From assembly GCF_900114675.1 (NCBI RefSeq), contig NZ_FOZM01000006.1, forward strand, positions 1 through 54,994: a stretch of 54,994 bases of DNA. The letters are read 5' to 3'. Of the stretch, positions 18,605 to 27,042 are shown piece after piece (within the stretch, counting starts at the first letter, position 1; the number at the start of each line of letters is the position of its first letter). The position numbers were made by a program, and so were the translations under genes. The notes under the pieces are model-generated. The model was not told where the DNA came from and made no database searches. It saw only the letters and a list, made by a program, of their open reading frames with translations. The DNA comes from Yoonia litorea. GTDB lineage: Bacteria > Pseudomonadota > Alphaproteobacteria > Rhodobacterales > Rhodobacteraceae.

Positions 18605-19798
18605 ATGAACCCACAGGATCAGACCGACCGGGCGCTGACCGGTCCATTGCGGCGCGAGGCCGTCAAAAAGAATGTGGCCGCGATCCACGTTAGCGGCAAG
18701 CTGACATTGCTGCAGCGCAAACTGTCGAATGTCTTATTGCTCAACGCCTATGACACGCTGATCTACCAAAGCTCCCACGCGATTGATGCGCGGACCCTCT
18801 GTACGATGATCGGGTATAACTCCAACGATATGGAGACACTCAAGCAGTCCTTGCGCGGGCTGGTGGAGACCTCTGCCGAATGGGATATGCTGGATGAGAA
18901 AGGCCAGCAGGAATGGGGCGTGTCGAGCCTGCTGTCCTATGCCAAGCTGAAGGGCGGGGTCTGTGAATACGCTTATTCGCCAGCCTTGGCTGAAAAACTG
19001 CATGATCCCAAGGTCTTCGCCCTGATCAATCTCGATATTCAGCGCCGTTTTACCAGCGGTCATGCCTTGGCGCTTTACGAGAATTGCTACCGTTTCGTGC
19101 GCACCGGCAGCACAGGGTGGTGGCCGCTTGAGTTGTTCCGTCGCCTGATGGGGGTAGATGACAGCGCCTATTACGAGACGTTCAAACATCTGAACGCCAA
19201 GATCATCAAACCGGCGGTGGCCGAGGTCAACAAGACCTCCAACATCATTGTCACGCCTGAGACGCGCAAGATGGGGCGGGCGGTCTCGGATATTCGCTTT
19301 ATCATCAAGAAGAACCCGCAGCTGTCTGTGCTGGAACTCGATGACGGGGCAGGGGTCCGCAACGAACCGATCTATGAAAAGCTTCGCGCCCAAGGTGTCA
19401 GTGACCGTCTGGCGCGCCAGTGGATCAACCAGCACGGTGCGGCCCATGTGGCTGAAAAGATGGCCTATGTGGACGGGCGTGAGGACGTGCGCAACCGTGT
19501 CAGCTATCTGACGGCGGCGCTGCGCGAGGACTACAAACCGGCCGATGGGGCAGGGCAGGGGGCTCCGACCTCTGACCGTGCCAAACAGCTGGCCCGTCTG
19601 CGCGATCTGGTGGCCTCGCGGTCGCCCACGCAACGGGATGCGGACAAAAGGCTGTTCATGGCGCGGATCGACACGCCGGCGGCGCGTCTTGATTTCGAAA
19701 ACCACGGTTGGATGTCGGCGCTGAACGCCGAAGCGATCGTGGCCTTCTGGGAAGATCTGATGCCTGGCGCGTTGACAGGGCAGGGGGATACGCCCTGA
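18605..19798 (+). CDS. Plasmid replication initiator, Rep_3 superfamily type
   Basis: The 397-residue product most resembles the Rep_3-type plasmid initiators, which bind origin repeats and melt the DNA. Residues about 20-250 contain the two winged-helix regions. Recognisable stretches are the LTLLQRKLSNVLL segment, YNSNDMETLKQSLRGLV and a later QRRFTSGHALALYENCYRF segment of the second domain. The C-terminal third is charged and variable. The start ATG has AAGGTGAGC immediately upstream as a ribosome site. It is divergent from parA across the probable origin, the normal arrangement in this plasmid class. In the Rhodobacterales scheme it would probably be called RepB-type, but that label depends on a tree I could not build. 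It is not RepC or DnaA-like. Confidence 0.85.
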   Translation: MNPQDQTDRALTGPLRREAVKKNVAAIHVSGKLTLLQRKLSNVLLLNAYDTLIYQSSHAIDARTLCTMIGYNSNDMETLKQSLRGLVETSAEWDMLDEKGQQEWGVSSLLSYAKLKGGVCEYAYSPALAEKLHDPKVFALINLDIQRRFTSGHALALYENCYRFVRTGSTGWWPLELFRRLMGVDDSAYYETFKHLNAKIIKPAVAEVNKTSNIIVTPETRKMGRAVSDIRFIIKKNPQLSVLELDDGAGVRNEPIYEKLRAQGVSDRLARQWINQHGAAHVAEKMAYVDGREDVRNRVSYLTAALREDYKPADGAGQGAPTSDRAKQLARLRDLVASRSPTQRDADKRLFMARIDTPAARLDFENHGWMSALNAEAIVAFWEDLMPGALTGQGDTP

Positions 19799-19803
19799 TT
19801 TAA

Positions 19804-19840
19804 CCTTGCAAATCTTCCATAGTATGGAATAAATGCAAGG
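19804..19840. promoter_or_regulatory. Nested inverted repeats at the start of the AAA ATPase gene
   Basis: TTCCATAGTATGGAA (19815-19829) has perfect 7-base arms around one base. It is enclosed by CCTTGCA (19804-19810) and TGCAAGG (19834-19840), which are also exact inverted copies. The inner palindrome ends three bases before the ATG at 19833. This is a strong candidate operator or mRNA hairpin controlling the gene. The gene product or an unknown repressor could bind it. Confidence 0.5.
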
Positions 19841-21002
19841 TATGTTGCAAAGATTACACGAAAAGCAGGTCATAGATGCGCTTACGCGGCAAGCGGGCGT
19901 TGTCTTGCTTGGGCCGCGTCAGGTCGGCAAGACAACACTGGCGCTTGATCTGGCTGAAACCCGCGATGCGGTCTATCTCGATATGGAACGCCGTGCGGAT
20001 CGCCAGATTCTGCAGGAACCCGACCTTTATCTTGATGAGCAGATGGGTCGTCTTGTGATCATCGACGAAGTGCAACTGATGCCGGATCTGTTCGGCGCGC
20101 TGCGTGGCCAGATCGACCGCCGCCGCAGGGCAGGGCACCGGACAGGGCAGTTTCTGCTACTGGGGTCCGCTGCAACGACACTTTTGCAACAGACCGCCGA
20201 GAGCCTTGCCGGTCGGGTGAGCTATCAGGAACTGACGCCATTTATGGTGCCGGAGATTGACGCGGGCGACATGACATCGCTTTGGCTGCGCGGCGGCTTT
20301 CCGGACAGCTTTCTGGCGGCAAGTGATGCCGACAGCCTGCGCTGGCGCGAGGACTTCATCCGCACCTATCTGGAACGCGACATTCCGGCCTTTGGCCTGC
20401 GCATCCCGGCAGAGGCGCTTCGCAGGTTCTGGACCATGCTTGCGCACGGGCAGGGGGGTCTTTTGAACGCGGCCAAACTTGCGGGCAATCTTGGCGTCTC
20501 CGGCCAGACCGTGGCGCGGTATCTCGATTTGCTGGTGGATCTGCTTTTGGTGCGCCGCCTTCAGCCGTGGCACGCCAACGCGGGCAAGCGCCTCGTCAAA
20601 TCACCCAAGGTCTATATCCGCGATGCAGGGCTGACCCATGCATTGCTTGGGATCGAAACCACAGAGAACCTTCTGGGGCATCCTGTTGTCGGTGGCAGTT
20701 GGGAAGGCTTCTGCATTGAGAACCTGATCACCGCGGCCCCGCAGGGCACAGAAGCGAGCTTTTACCGGTCATCCGCTGGCGCAGAAATTGATCTTTTGCT
20801 CAAGCTGCCTGACGGGACGCTTTGGGCCATTGAGGTCAAACGCACGACCACGCCCAAGGTGACGCGCGGTTTCCACATCGCCGCCGATGATCTGGCAGCG
20901 GACCGGCGTATCCTTGTCTATGCCGGTCCACGCGAGGTGCCGGGGCAGGGGGGTGTGCGGGCGATGCCACTGGCGGCGGCGATTGCCGCGCTCTCTGGCT
21001 GA
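19833..21002 (+). CDS. AAA-type ATPase with DUF4143 domain
   Basis: The 389-residue product has an AAA_14-type N-terminal ATPase: Walker A GPRQVGKT at residues 27-34 and a Walker B-like RLVIIDEVQ at about 73-81. A helical wHTH-containing DUF4143 region follows at about 190-290. A C-terminal segment with AEIDLLL and AIEVKRT resembles the PD-(D/E)XK core often found in this family. The ATG at 19833 is the longest start. The ATG at 19842 gives MLQRLHEKQ, closer to the usual N-terminus of the family, so the true start may be there. The cellular role of these ATPases is poorly known. Here the gene lies between the initiator and a PLP enzyme, so a link to plasmid maintenance is possible but not shown. 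Confidence 0.86.
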   Translation: MQGMLQRLHEKQVIDALTRQAGVVLLGPRQVGKTTLALDLAETRDAVYLDMERRADRQILQEPDLYLDEQMGRLVIIDEVQLMPDLFGALRGQIDRRRRAGHRTGQFLLLGSAATTLLQQTAESLAGRVSYQELTPFMVPEIDAGDMTSLWLRGGFPDSFLAASDADSLRWREDFIRTYLERDIPAFGLRIPAEALRRFWTMLAHGQGGLLNAAKLAGNLGVSGQTVARYLDLLVDLLLVRRLQPWHANAGKRLVKSPKVYIRDAGLTHALLGIETTENLLGHPVVGGSWEGFCIENLITAAPQGTEASFYRSSAGAEIDLLLKLPDGTLWAIEVKRTTTPKVTRGFHIAADDLAADRRILVYAGPREVPGQGGVRAMPLAAAIAALSG

Positions 21003-21086
21003 AATTCCGCGCGCGCGATCCGCAAATCAGTTTCTTTTCCGCCCTCAAACCGCCAGTTTGTCAGTGAAAGACGACAGGAGGCAGCG

Positions 21087-22397
21087 ATGACACTTGAGAC
21101 AAGACAATGGGTGCCGGAAACCAGCGAAACGCTGGTGCAGCGGATCGCTACGGAAACGCGTCAGGCGGCATCTGCAGAGCTGCTGGCGCGGGTCGAGGCC
21201 CTTGCAGAGCGCAACCGTGATATCCACGAAAGAGAGTGTTTCAACCTCAACCCTGCAACCAATGTGATGAACCCGCGCGCCGAGGCGCTTCTGGCTTCCG
21301 GGATCGGGTCGCGGCCTTCGCTGGGGTATCCGGGCGATAAATACGAAATGGGCCTTGAGGCGATCGAAGAAATCGAAGTCATCACTGCCGCGTTGGCGGC
21401 TGAGGTCTTTGATGCGAAATTCGCTGAAATCCGTGTGCCATCCGGGGCGATTGCGAACCTTTATGGCTTTATGGCGGTCTGCAAGCCCGGTGATACGATC
21501 ATCGCGCCGCCGGCATCGATTGGCGGGCATGTCACGCACCATCTGGCGGGCTGTGCCGGTCTTTACGGATTGCGCACGCTGGATGCGCCCACAAATCCTG
21601 ACGGCTATACTGTCGATCTGGACCAGTTGCGCGCGCTGGCGTTACGCGAACGTCCAAAGCTGATCACAGTGGGAGGGAGCCTCAACCTTTTTGCCCATCC
21701 TGTTGCTGCTGTCCGCGCGATTGCTGATGAGGTCGGCGCAAAGGTGATGTTCGACGCCGCTCATCAGTGCGGTATCATCGCAGGCAAGGCCTGGAATAAC
21801 CCGCTGGCTGACGGGGCACATTTCATGACGATGAGCACCTACAAAAGCCTCGGTGGTCCTGCGGGTGGTCTGATCGTCACCAATGATGCGGAGATCGCAA
21901 AAGCGCTGGATGCCATTGCTTTTCCGGGCATGACCGCGAATTTCGATGCGGCGAAATCGGCAGCGCTGGCCGTGACCTTGCTGGACTGGCGTGATTTTGG
22001 TCCCGATTATGCTGAACAGATGGTGGCCTTGTCGGTGGCGCTGGCAGAACAGCTCGACGCCCAAGGGGTGCCTGTCTTCAAGGGGGCAGGGGGCTTTACC
22101 ACGTCACACCAGTTCGCCGTTCTGGCCGAGGCCTATGGCGGCGGGCAGGCAGCGTCGAAGGTGCTGCGAAAGGCCGGGTTTCTGGCCTGCGGCATCGGCT
22201 TACCCGTGCCGGATGTGCCAGGCGATATGAACGGGCTGCGGATCGGTACGCCAGAGCTTGTCAGATGGGGGATGACCGCAAGTGACAGTGCGCGTCTGGC
22301 CGGCCTGATCGCGCGCGGATTGGCAGGTGAGGATACTGCCGCCGAAGTCGCAGACTGGCGTCAGACCTTTGACACGCTGCATTTTGTCCACGGCTGA
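21087..22397 (+). CDS. Divergent PLP enzyme of the serine hydroxymethyltransferase fold
   Basis: The 436-residue product has fold type I PLP-enzyme features close to serine hydroxymethyltransferase. They are GYPG (80-83), GGHVTHH (146-152), DAAHQCG (223-229) with the PLP-contacting Asp and His, the lysine motif STYKSLGGPAGG with K253 as the Schiff-base residue, and LRIGTPELVRWGM near the C-terminus. In GlyA the GYPG motif is preceded by YAE, and that glutamate is the key acid/base residue. Here the residues are PSL, so the glutamate is leucine, and the tyrosine after the motif is also changed. Folate-dependent serine-glycine exchange is therefore doubtful. An aldolase, transaldolase or alpha-substituted serine activity is an alternative. 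The ATG has AGGAGG five bases upstream. The gene ends at a strong hairpin. Confidence 0.84.
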   Translation: MTLETRQWVPETSETLVQRIATETRQAASAELLARVEALAERNRDIHERECFNLNPATNVMNPRAEALLASGIGSRPSLGYPGDKYEMGLEAIEEIEVITAALAAEVFDAKFAEIRVPSGAIANLYGFMAVCKPGDTIIAPPASIGGHVTHHLAGCAGLYGLRTLDAPTNPDGYTVDLDQLRALALRERPKLITVGGSLNLFAHPVAAVRAIADEVGAKVMFDAAHQCGIIAGKAWNNPLADGAHFMTMSTYKSLGGPAGGLIVTNDAEIAKALDAIAFPGMTANFDAAKSAALAVTLLDWRDFGPDYAEQMVALSVALAEQLDAQGVPVFKGAGGFTTSHQFAVLAEAYGGGQAASKVLRKAGFLACGIGLPVPDVPGDMNGLRIGTPELVRWGMTASDSARLAGLIARGLAGEDTAAEVADWRQTFDTLHFVHG

Positions 22398-22404
22398 TGC
22401 GAAA

Positions 22405-22426
22405 GCGGCGCCCGAATGGGCGCCGC
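22405..22426. terminator. Strong hairpin terminator between convergent genes
   Basis: GCGGCGCCC and GGGCGCCGC form a perfect 9-base GC-rich stem with a GAAT loop, eight bases after the PLP enzyme stop codon. A weaker CATAA/TTATG hairpin overlaps its end. It lies between convergent genes and could act for both. It lacks a long U-tract on either side, so termination may be incomplete or factor-assisted. Confidence 0.75.
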
Positions 22427-22468
22427 ATAACCTTGATTATGTAAAATTTATGTCGATGCTCGGTGTGA

Positions 22469-23212
22469 TCAGAACTTGAAATTCACACCAAAGCGAAACT
22501 GCGTCACGCTGGAATCGAAAAATGCCGAACATTCGTCGGCGTTTGCTGTCGAACAGACAGGCGTGTCGCCACCGTTCAGCACCTCGGCAGACGTGGATTC
22601 CAGATCGTAGTGCATGATCTCGAACCGTGCGGTCATGTCGTCGCGGAATGCATATTCAAGCCCCATACCGACGTTCAATCCGACAAGGCTGTCCTGCGCC
22701 TGTGCGCAGATGATGCCGTCGACACTACAGTTGCGCGAGTCGATCGCTTCGTCGAGGTCAATCATCAGGAAATCCACTTCGCCAAAGGCCACACCACCGG
22801 TGAAATAGATCAGTGTTTTGCCGTTCACGACGCCAGCGCGGCCGCGCAGGCTGGTCAGTGAGGTAATCTTGTTTTCGTAAAGCTGGCCGTCCGTGCCTGC
22901 GCTGTTGAAGCGGATCAGCTGGCTGGTTTCGTTGCCGCCTTGCACGTCGAGTTCGAGGCCCAGAAGCAGGTTGTCGTCATAGGGCTGCCAGTTATAGCCG
23001 CCGTTGATGCCGTAGGTGGCGATCAGCTCTGAGATCGGCGGGGCGTCGTTGGTAAATGTATCGGTCAGGTCCGAGGCTTCGGTTTCAAAGAATGACCCGC
23101 CAAGATAGCCACCCCCGTATGGTCCGACCCAGTCGTAGGTGAAAGTGTCTTGCGCCTGTGCGGTCGTTGCCGCAGCCATAAGCCCCAATGCGGCGAGAAT
23201 GCGCTTCATCAT
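22469..23212 (-). CDS. Outer-membrane beta-barrel protein
   Basis: The reading frame is open from 23272, but the start at 23212 (second candidate 23209) gives a clean signal peptide, MMKRILAALGLMAAATTAQA, followed by QDTFTYDWVGPYGGGYLGG. The mature protein has the alternating pattern of a small outer-membrane beta barrel and ends in FRFGVNFKF, with a terminal aromatic residue as needed for barrel insertion. The WVGPYGGGYLGG opening is typical of the Omp25/porin-family barrels of alphaproteobacteria. Two cysteine pairs may form loop disulfides. It lies 68 bases after the lipoprotein gene on the same strand and is probably co-transcribed with it and with the FG-GAP gene. Its ligand is unknown. 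Confidence 0.82.
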   Translation of the reverse strand: MMKRILAALGLMAAATTAQAQDTFTYDWVGPYGGGYLGGSFFETEASDLTDTFTNDAPPISELIATYGINGGYNWQPYDDNLLLGLELDVQGGNETSQLIRFNSAGTDGQLYENKITSLTSLRGRAGVVNGKTLIYFTGGVAFGEVDFLMIDLDEAIDSRNCSVDGIICAQAQDSLVGLNVGMGLEYAFRDDMTARFEIMHYDLESTSAEVLNGGDTPVCSTANADECSAFFDSSVTQFRFGVNFKF

Positions 23213-23280
23213 TGTCGTTGCCCCCGTGTCTTCCTTTACGTCACCCTGCGCCTCGCTCAGGTGATCTGTCAATCATTCCG

Positions 23281-24150
23281 TCAGTTGTGCGACTCCCAGG
23301 TTCCGATGAACCCGCCGCCAAGGCTGCCGCTGTCTCCGGTTGTCAGGAACACGCCGCCAGCCTCGGCTGCGTCCGTGTCATCGCCAGTTGCGCCGAAAAT
23401 CCCGCCTGATCCGCTGCCTGTGCGGCTGCTGCCGATGAGGTCGGTTGTGACATCATCGGTTCCGTTCAGGATTGCGACTGTGCCGCCTTCAAACGTCGTG
23501 CCGCTGCGTGTCATGCCGGTGATGGTCACAGTGTCGAAAGCATCGTCAAGCGCGCCGGTGATTTCTGCATCGACTGTCCCTGCCCAGTTCACGGTGATCG
23601 TGCTGACGCCAGAGCCGTCGATGGCATTGGTATCGGTGACAGTTGAGCCCGTCACGAAGCCGACGCCGGTAAAGACGGTGGCACCGCTTGAGGGCAAGAC
23701 GCTGTCAGGGGCCGCGACACCGATGATCACAGGGCCGGATCCGTCAGGTGCACTGAGGTCGAAGATACGTGCGTAAATCTGGCTGGCGGGGGTCGCACTG
23801 TTGCGTGTCAGCGTGATGGTCCCGTTGCCCCATCCTGTTGCGGTAGGATCAAGCGCATTATTAGCCGAGATGCCGACGATGGTGAATTCCTCGATATCGC
23901 CGGGGCTATGATCAAGCACGCCGTTGACCAACCGGATCACCTGAGAGGAGCTGCCTGAAGCGACCATCGCACCTGTGAGGGTGCTCTTTTCATCTGAAAC
24001 TGTGTTGTCCAGCGGAATGGCGATTGCGGAAACGGGTGGCGGCTCACCACCACCACCGCCGCCGCCTCCCCCGCCGCCGCCACCACAGGCTGCGAGAGAC
24101 AGGACAAGCGCGCTGGAAAGACCGATGACCCTAAGCAAAGATGAAATCAC
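23281..24150 (-). CDS. Lipoprotein with 13-glycine linker and possible TbpB-like barrel
   Basis: A hydrophobic leader ends in LSLAAC, a clear lipobox, so the cysteine should be lipidated. Thirteen glycines follow directly, then EPPP. The rest is about 240 residues rich in beta strands. The C-terminal part has GGIFGATGDDTDAAEAGGVF and a final GGGFIGTWE, which resembles the barrel lobe of transferrin-binding-protein-B-like lipoproteins. That resemblance is suggestive only. The reading frame is open from 24222, but a start there would put about 24 charged residues before the leader. The GTG at 24150 (or a TTG at 24138) is more credible and overlaps the end of the FG-GAP gene by about 20 bases, suggesting translational coupling. 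The product is about 289 residues. Confidence 0.75.
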   Translation of the reverse strand: MISSLLRVIGLSSALVLSLAACGGGGGGGGGGGGGEPPPVSAIAIPLDNTVSDEKSTLTGAMVASGSSSQVIRLVNGVLDHSPGDIEEFTIVGISANNALDPTATGWGNGTITLTRNSATPASQIYARIFDLSAPDGSGPVIIGVAAPDSVLPSSGATVFTGVGFVTGSTVTDTNAIDGSGVSTITVNWAGTVDAEITGALDDAFDTVTITGMTRSGTTFEGGTVAILNGTDDVTTDLIGSSRTGSGSGGIFGATGDDTDAAEAGGVFLTTGDSGSLGGGFIGTWESHN

Positions 24151-26857
24151 TTTCTTCGAGAGTGGAGAGCGCCACACCGACGAGCGTGATCTGGGTGCCC
24201 TCTGCGTTGAAAACAGTATCAAGCCCGCTGCTTGAAAGTGTGCCGTTGGCGGTCCCGTTCAGCGCCTCTGTCACGGCGGTCTGTGTGGCGGTGGTGAAAC
24301 CGACAAGTTCGATCTCATCAATCCCGGCCTGAAAGTCGCGGCCGGAGACGATGGCGTCAAATCCGGTCGGTGTTTCGGTCACGCTGATGATCTTGCCGAT
24401 GGTGTCAGACCCGTCGTTGGTGCCGAATACAAAGGTGTCTACACCGGCACCACCCATCATGGTATCATCGCCTTCTGCGCCGGTTATCCTGTTGTTTCCG
24501 AACAGAAAACCGCCATCGCCTTCGGCTTTGATCACATCGTTCCCGGCACCTGCGTTGATCGTATCATTCTGGAAACCGGTCGTGATGAAGTCGGCCCCTG
24601 CCCCGCCATTTACGGTGTTGTTGCCAGCCATCAGGACGATTGTGTCGTTGCCATTTCCACCGTTTACGGTGTCGTCGCCAAGCGCATCGGTCACGCTGTC
24701 GTCGCCTTCACCGGCATTGACGGTATCGTCGCCAGCGCCCGCATTGATTGTGTCATCGCCGCCGAAGGCGTTGATCGTGTCATCAGCAAAGCTGGTGAAG
24801 ATCTCGTTTGCGTTGTCATCGAAATCGAGTGTCACCGGCGCGCCCAGCGTGACCGTGACCTGATGCACTGACCCGTCGCTGGCGGTGACGTCAAACGTGT
24901 CGGTGAAGGTTGATCCGCCGGACAGTGTCGTAACCGCCGGATTGGTGATGACGTAAGTATAGGTCCCACCGTCATCGATCAGAAGTTTGCCATAGGTGCC
25001 TTGAAGCGCCACGGCAGGGAAAGTCGGTGCGTCGTCCTCGTCCACATCCGTCAAAGCAATTGATCCGGCTGTTCTGGCAATATTGCCAGCGACCGACAAT
25101 CCCGCGCCCAATGACAGGAAAGCGGGATCATCGACGCCGTTGATCGTGACGTTGATTTCTTTCTTGGTGCCGTCATCGGCGGTCAGGACGGCACGATCCA
25201 GAACAATATCGCCTGCATCAAGGGCTTGCAGTGCCGTCACGCTGCTGGCGTCGAGTGTGTATGTCCAGACGTTTGAACTGATGACGAAAAGGCCCAACGC
25301 GCCTTGCACGCTGTCGCTGCTGAAATTCGGCACCGGGTCAGAGCCTGTCGGCGTGATCACCAGCGTGCCTTGGACTGACGGATCATCCTCGGTCATCGTG
25401 GCGCGCGCGCCTGTGATGGTAAAGCCAACATCGGTGCCGACGAACGGCACATCGCCGCTGATGGCACTGAAATCTATCGTTCCACCGCTTGAACCGGCGG
25501 CAGACTGCATTGCTGCGAAATTCTCTGTGCCGCCAAGAATGTTGATCGCAGCGAGGGGTGTGCCGCCCAGCCCTGTCGCGCTGATCCCGATATCATTAAT
25601 GCTGATGCCAGCGTCGTCGTTGATATCGCCGAGCGGTGTCAGTGTGACCTGCGTGTTGGCGTCACCCTCGAACAGGTTGGTAAAGACAACGCCGTCAGCG
25701 CCGCCGTTTGTGCCCAAGGTGCTTAGATCGACGCTGCCGCCGGTATCCGTTGTTGTGCCGTAGATGATGTAAAGATCGCCCGACCGGGTAAGAACACCGA
25801 TATCACCGATCCCGTCGCCGGAAACATCGCCCAAGAGTGCGACATCTGCGCCAAGCTCGTCGCCATTTGACAGCCCCTCGATGGCAAAGCCGTTCGTGCC
25901 ATCGAGGCTGTTCACGTCCAGCCCGTCTGTGGGCTGCGTTGAGAAAAAGACGAAGGCTGCGCCGGAATTGGTACCATTGGGGTCAGAAAGCGGGGCCGAG
26001 ATGATGACATCAGCTTCGCCATCGCCGTTGACATCGCTCCCGCCGTCAACGGCGCTGCCGAAAGCATCGCCCGGCCCGAGACCTGTAAAAGTGGTCACAT
26101 CTAGCGATGTGGTTGAGATATCTTCGGTCGCGCCAACAGTGCCACTGCCATAGACGATATAGGCGGCCCCTGCCCCGGTATTGAACCCATCATCGGTGTC
26201 CGGAGCGCCGATGATCAGATCAGCGAAACCGTCACCATTGAGGTCCCCTGCCCCCGCAACGGCGGTGCCTGCGCTTGCGTCTTGCTCAAAGCCGTTGATG
26301 ACAAACCCGTTGGTGCCATCGAGCGTGCTGACGTCGAGAGTCGTTCCGCTGAGATCAGCGCTGCCGTAGATGACATAGACTTCGCCGGGAAAGGTCAGAC
26401 CATCACCGGCATCAGGTGCGCCAATCGCAAAGTCGCCGATGCCATCGCCGTTGAAATCACCAAGCGCCGTCAGTGACATACCGTCTGCAAGCACGGGCAG
26501 ACCTGTCACTGTGAAGGTTGTGGTGGTGTCCCCTGCAAAGACGACATGGACCTCGCCTGTGGCGCGTTCACCGATCAGAAGGGCGTCCTGCCCTTTGTCC
26601 AAAAGATCATTTGCACCCGCGAGGACATAGCCGAATTCATCGCCCGCATCGGTCCCCGTTAACGTAAATCCGTCAATCGAAGTCAGCGCATCAAGGTCAA
26701 CCGAAGCGTCAAATCCCTCGGTCGAGCCATAGATGACAGAGACGCTGCCAGCGTCTGTGAAAGCATCGGATTGCACAATATCGGCAATGCCATCGTTGTT
26801 GAGATCAAGCCCGGTGACGGAGGTTCCCGCGTCAGAAGTGAAATAAGCGTTTGCCAC
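24131..26857 (-). CDS. Secreted FG-GAP/VCBS/RTX protein
   Basis: The 908-residue product begins with integrin-type FG-GAP repeats (residues about 10-420). They show GDFNGDGIGDFAIGAP, GDLNGDGFADLIIGAP and related copies followed by VYVIYGS-type strands, so they form a beta propeller. VCBS-type repeats follow at about 470-675, with DGTKKEINVTINGVDD and DGGTYTY. RTX nonapeptides such as GGDDTINAG run from about 685 to 805, then a segment of the serralysin C-terminal type. The ending EESDFIFA fits the C-terminal signal of type I secretion substrates. No signal peptide is present, as expected. GAGGGATC just before the ATG is a good ribosome site. No type I transporter lies on the plasmid, so export would need a chromosomal one. 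Adhesion is a plausible role but is not shown. Confidence 0.88.
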   Translation of the reverse strand: MANAYFTSDAGTSVTGLDLNNDGIADIVQSDAFTDAGSVSVIYGSTEGFDASVDLDALTSIDGFTLTGTDAGDEFGYVLAGANDLLDKGQDALLIGERATGEVHVVFAGDTTTTFTVTGLPVLADGMSLTALGDFNGDGIGDFAIGAPDAGDGLTFPGEVYVIYGSADLSGTTLDVSTLDGTNGFVINGFEQDASAGTAVAGAGDLNGDGFADLIIGAPDTDDGFNTGAGAAYIVYGSGTVGATEDISTTSLDVTTFTGLGPGDAFGSAVDGGSDVNGDGEADVIISAPLSDPNGTNSGAAFVFFSTQPTDGLDVNSLDGTNGFAIEGLSNGDELGADVALLGDVSGDGIGDIGVLTRSGDLYIIYGTTTDTGGSVDLSTLGTNGGADGVVFTNLFEGDANTQVTLTPLGDINDDAGISINDIGISATGLGGTPLAAINILGGTENFAAMQSAAGSSGGTIDFSAISGDVPFVGTDVGFTITGARATMTEDDPSVQGTLVITPTGSDPVPNFSSDSVQGALGLFVISSNVWTYTLDASSVTALQALDAGDIVLDRAVLTADDGTKKEINVTINGVDDPAFLSLGAGLSVAGNIARTAGSIALTDVDEDDAPTFPAVALQGTYGKLLIDDGGTYTYVITNPAVTTLSGGSTFTDTFDVTASDGSVHQVTVTLGAPVTLDFDDNANEIFTSFADDTINAFGGDDTINAGAGDDTVNAGEGDDSVTDALGDDTVNGGNGNDTIVLMAGNNTVNGGAGADFITTGFQNDTINAGAGNDVIKAEGDGGFLFGNNRITGAEGDDTMMGGAGVDTFVFGTNDGSDTIGKIISVTETPTGFDAIVSGRDFQAGIDEIELVGFTTATQTAVTEALNGTANGTLSSSGLDTVFNAEGTQITLVGVALSTLEESDFIFA

Positions 26858-27042
26858 GATCCCTCACGCTGCTGTTTTCGGGTTATCAGCATCCCGCATA
26901 CGGACAATATCTCAGGTTTTGTCCGTTCCTGCCGAAGGTCCACACGTTCTTTGGCGTCAGAAAGTTGAGCGTGTGAGCGACGGTCGCGTTAACCTTATGA
27001 TTATTTATCCGTTTCGCAAAACATTACCTGCGATTTTCGGAC
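26858..27042. other. Spacer between the export genes and the FG-GAP gene
   Basis: These 185 bases separate two minus-strand gene groups. They include CACACG and CGTGTG arms (26941-26975) with a long loop. No convincing terminator or promoter was seen, but the length allows for one of each. Confidence 0.3.

Noticed and set aside
18503..18688. 61-codon minus-strand frame in the origin region
   Set aside because: It overlaps the initiator start and its ribosome site and shows no protein-like features.
18734..19873. 379-codon open frame on the minus strand
   Set aside because: Antisense to the replication initiator; no motif and no ribosome site.
23213..23272. N-terminal extension of the outer-membrane protein
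   Set aside because: The extra 20 residues are acidic and would bury the signal peptide; the ATG at 23212 is better.
26941..26975. CACACG/CGTGTG inverted repeat as terminator after the HlyD gene
   Set aside because: Six-base arms with a 23-base loop and no U-run; too weak to call.
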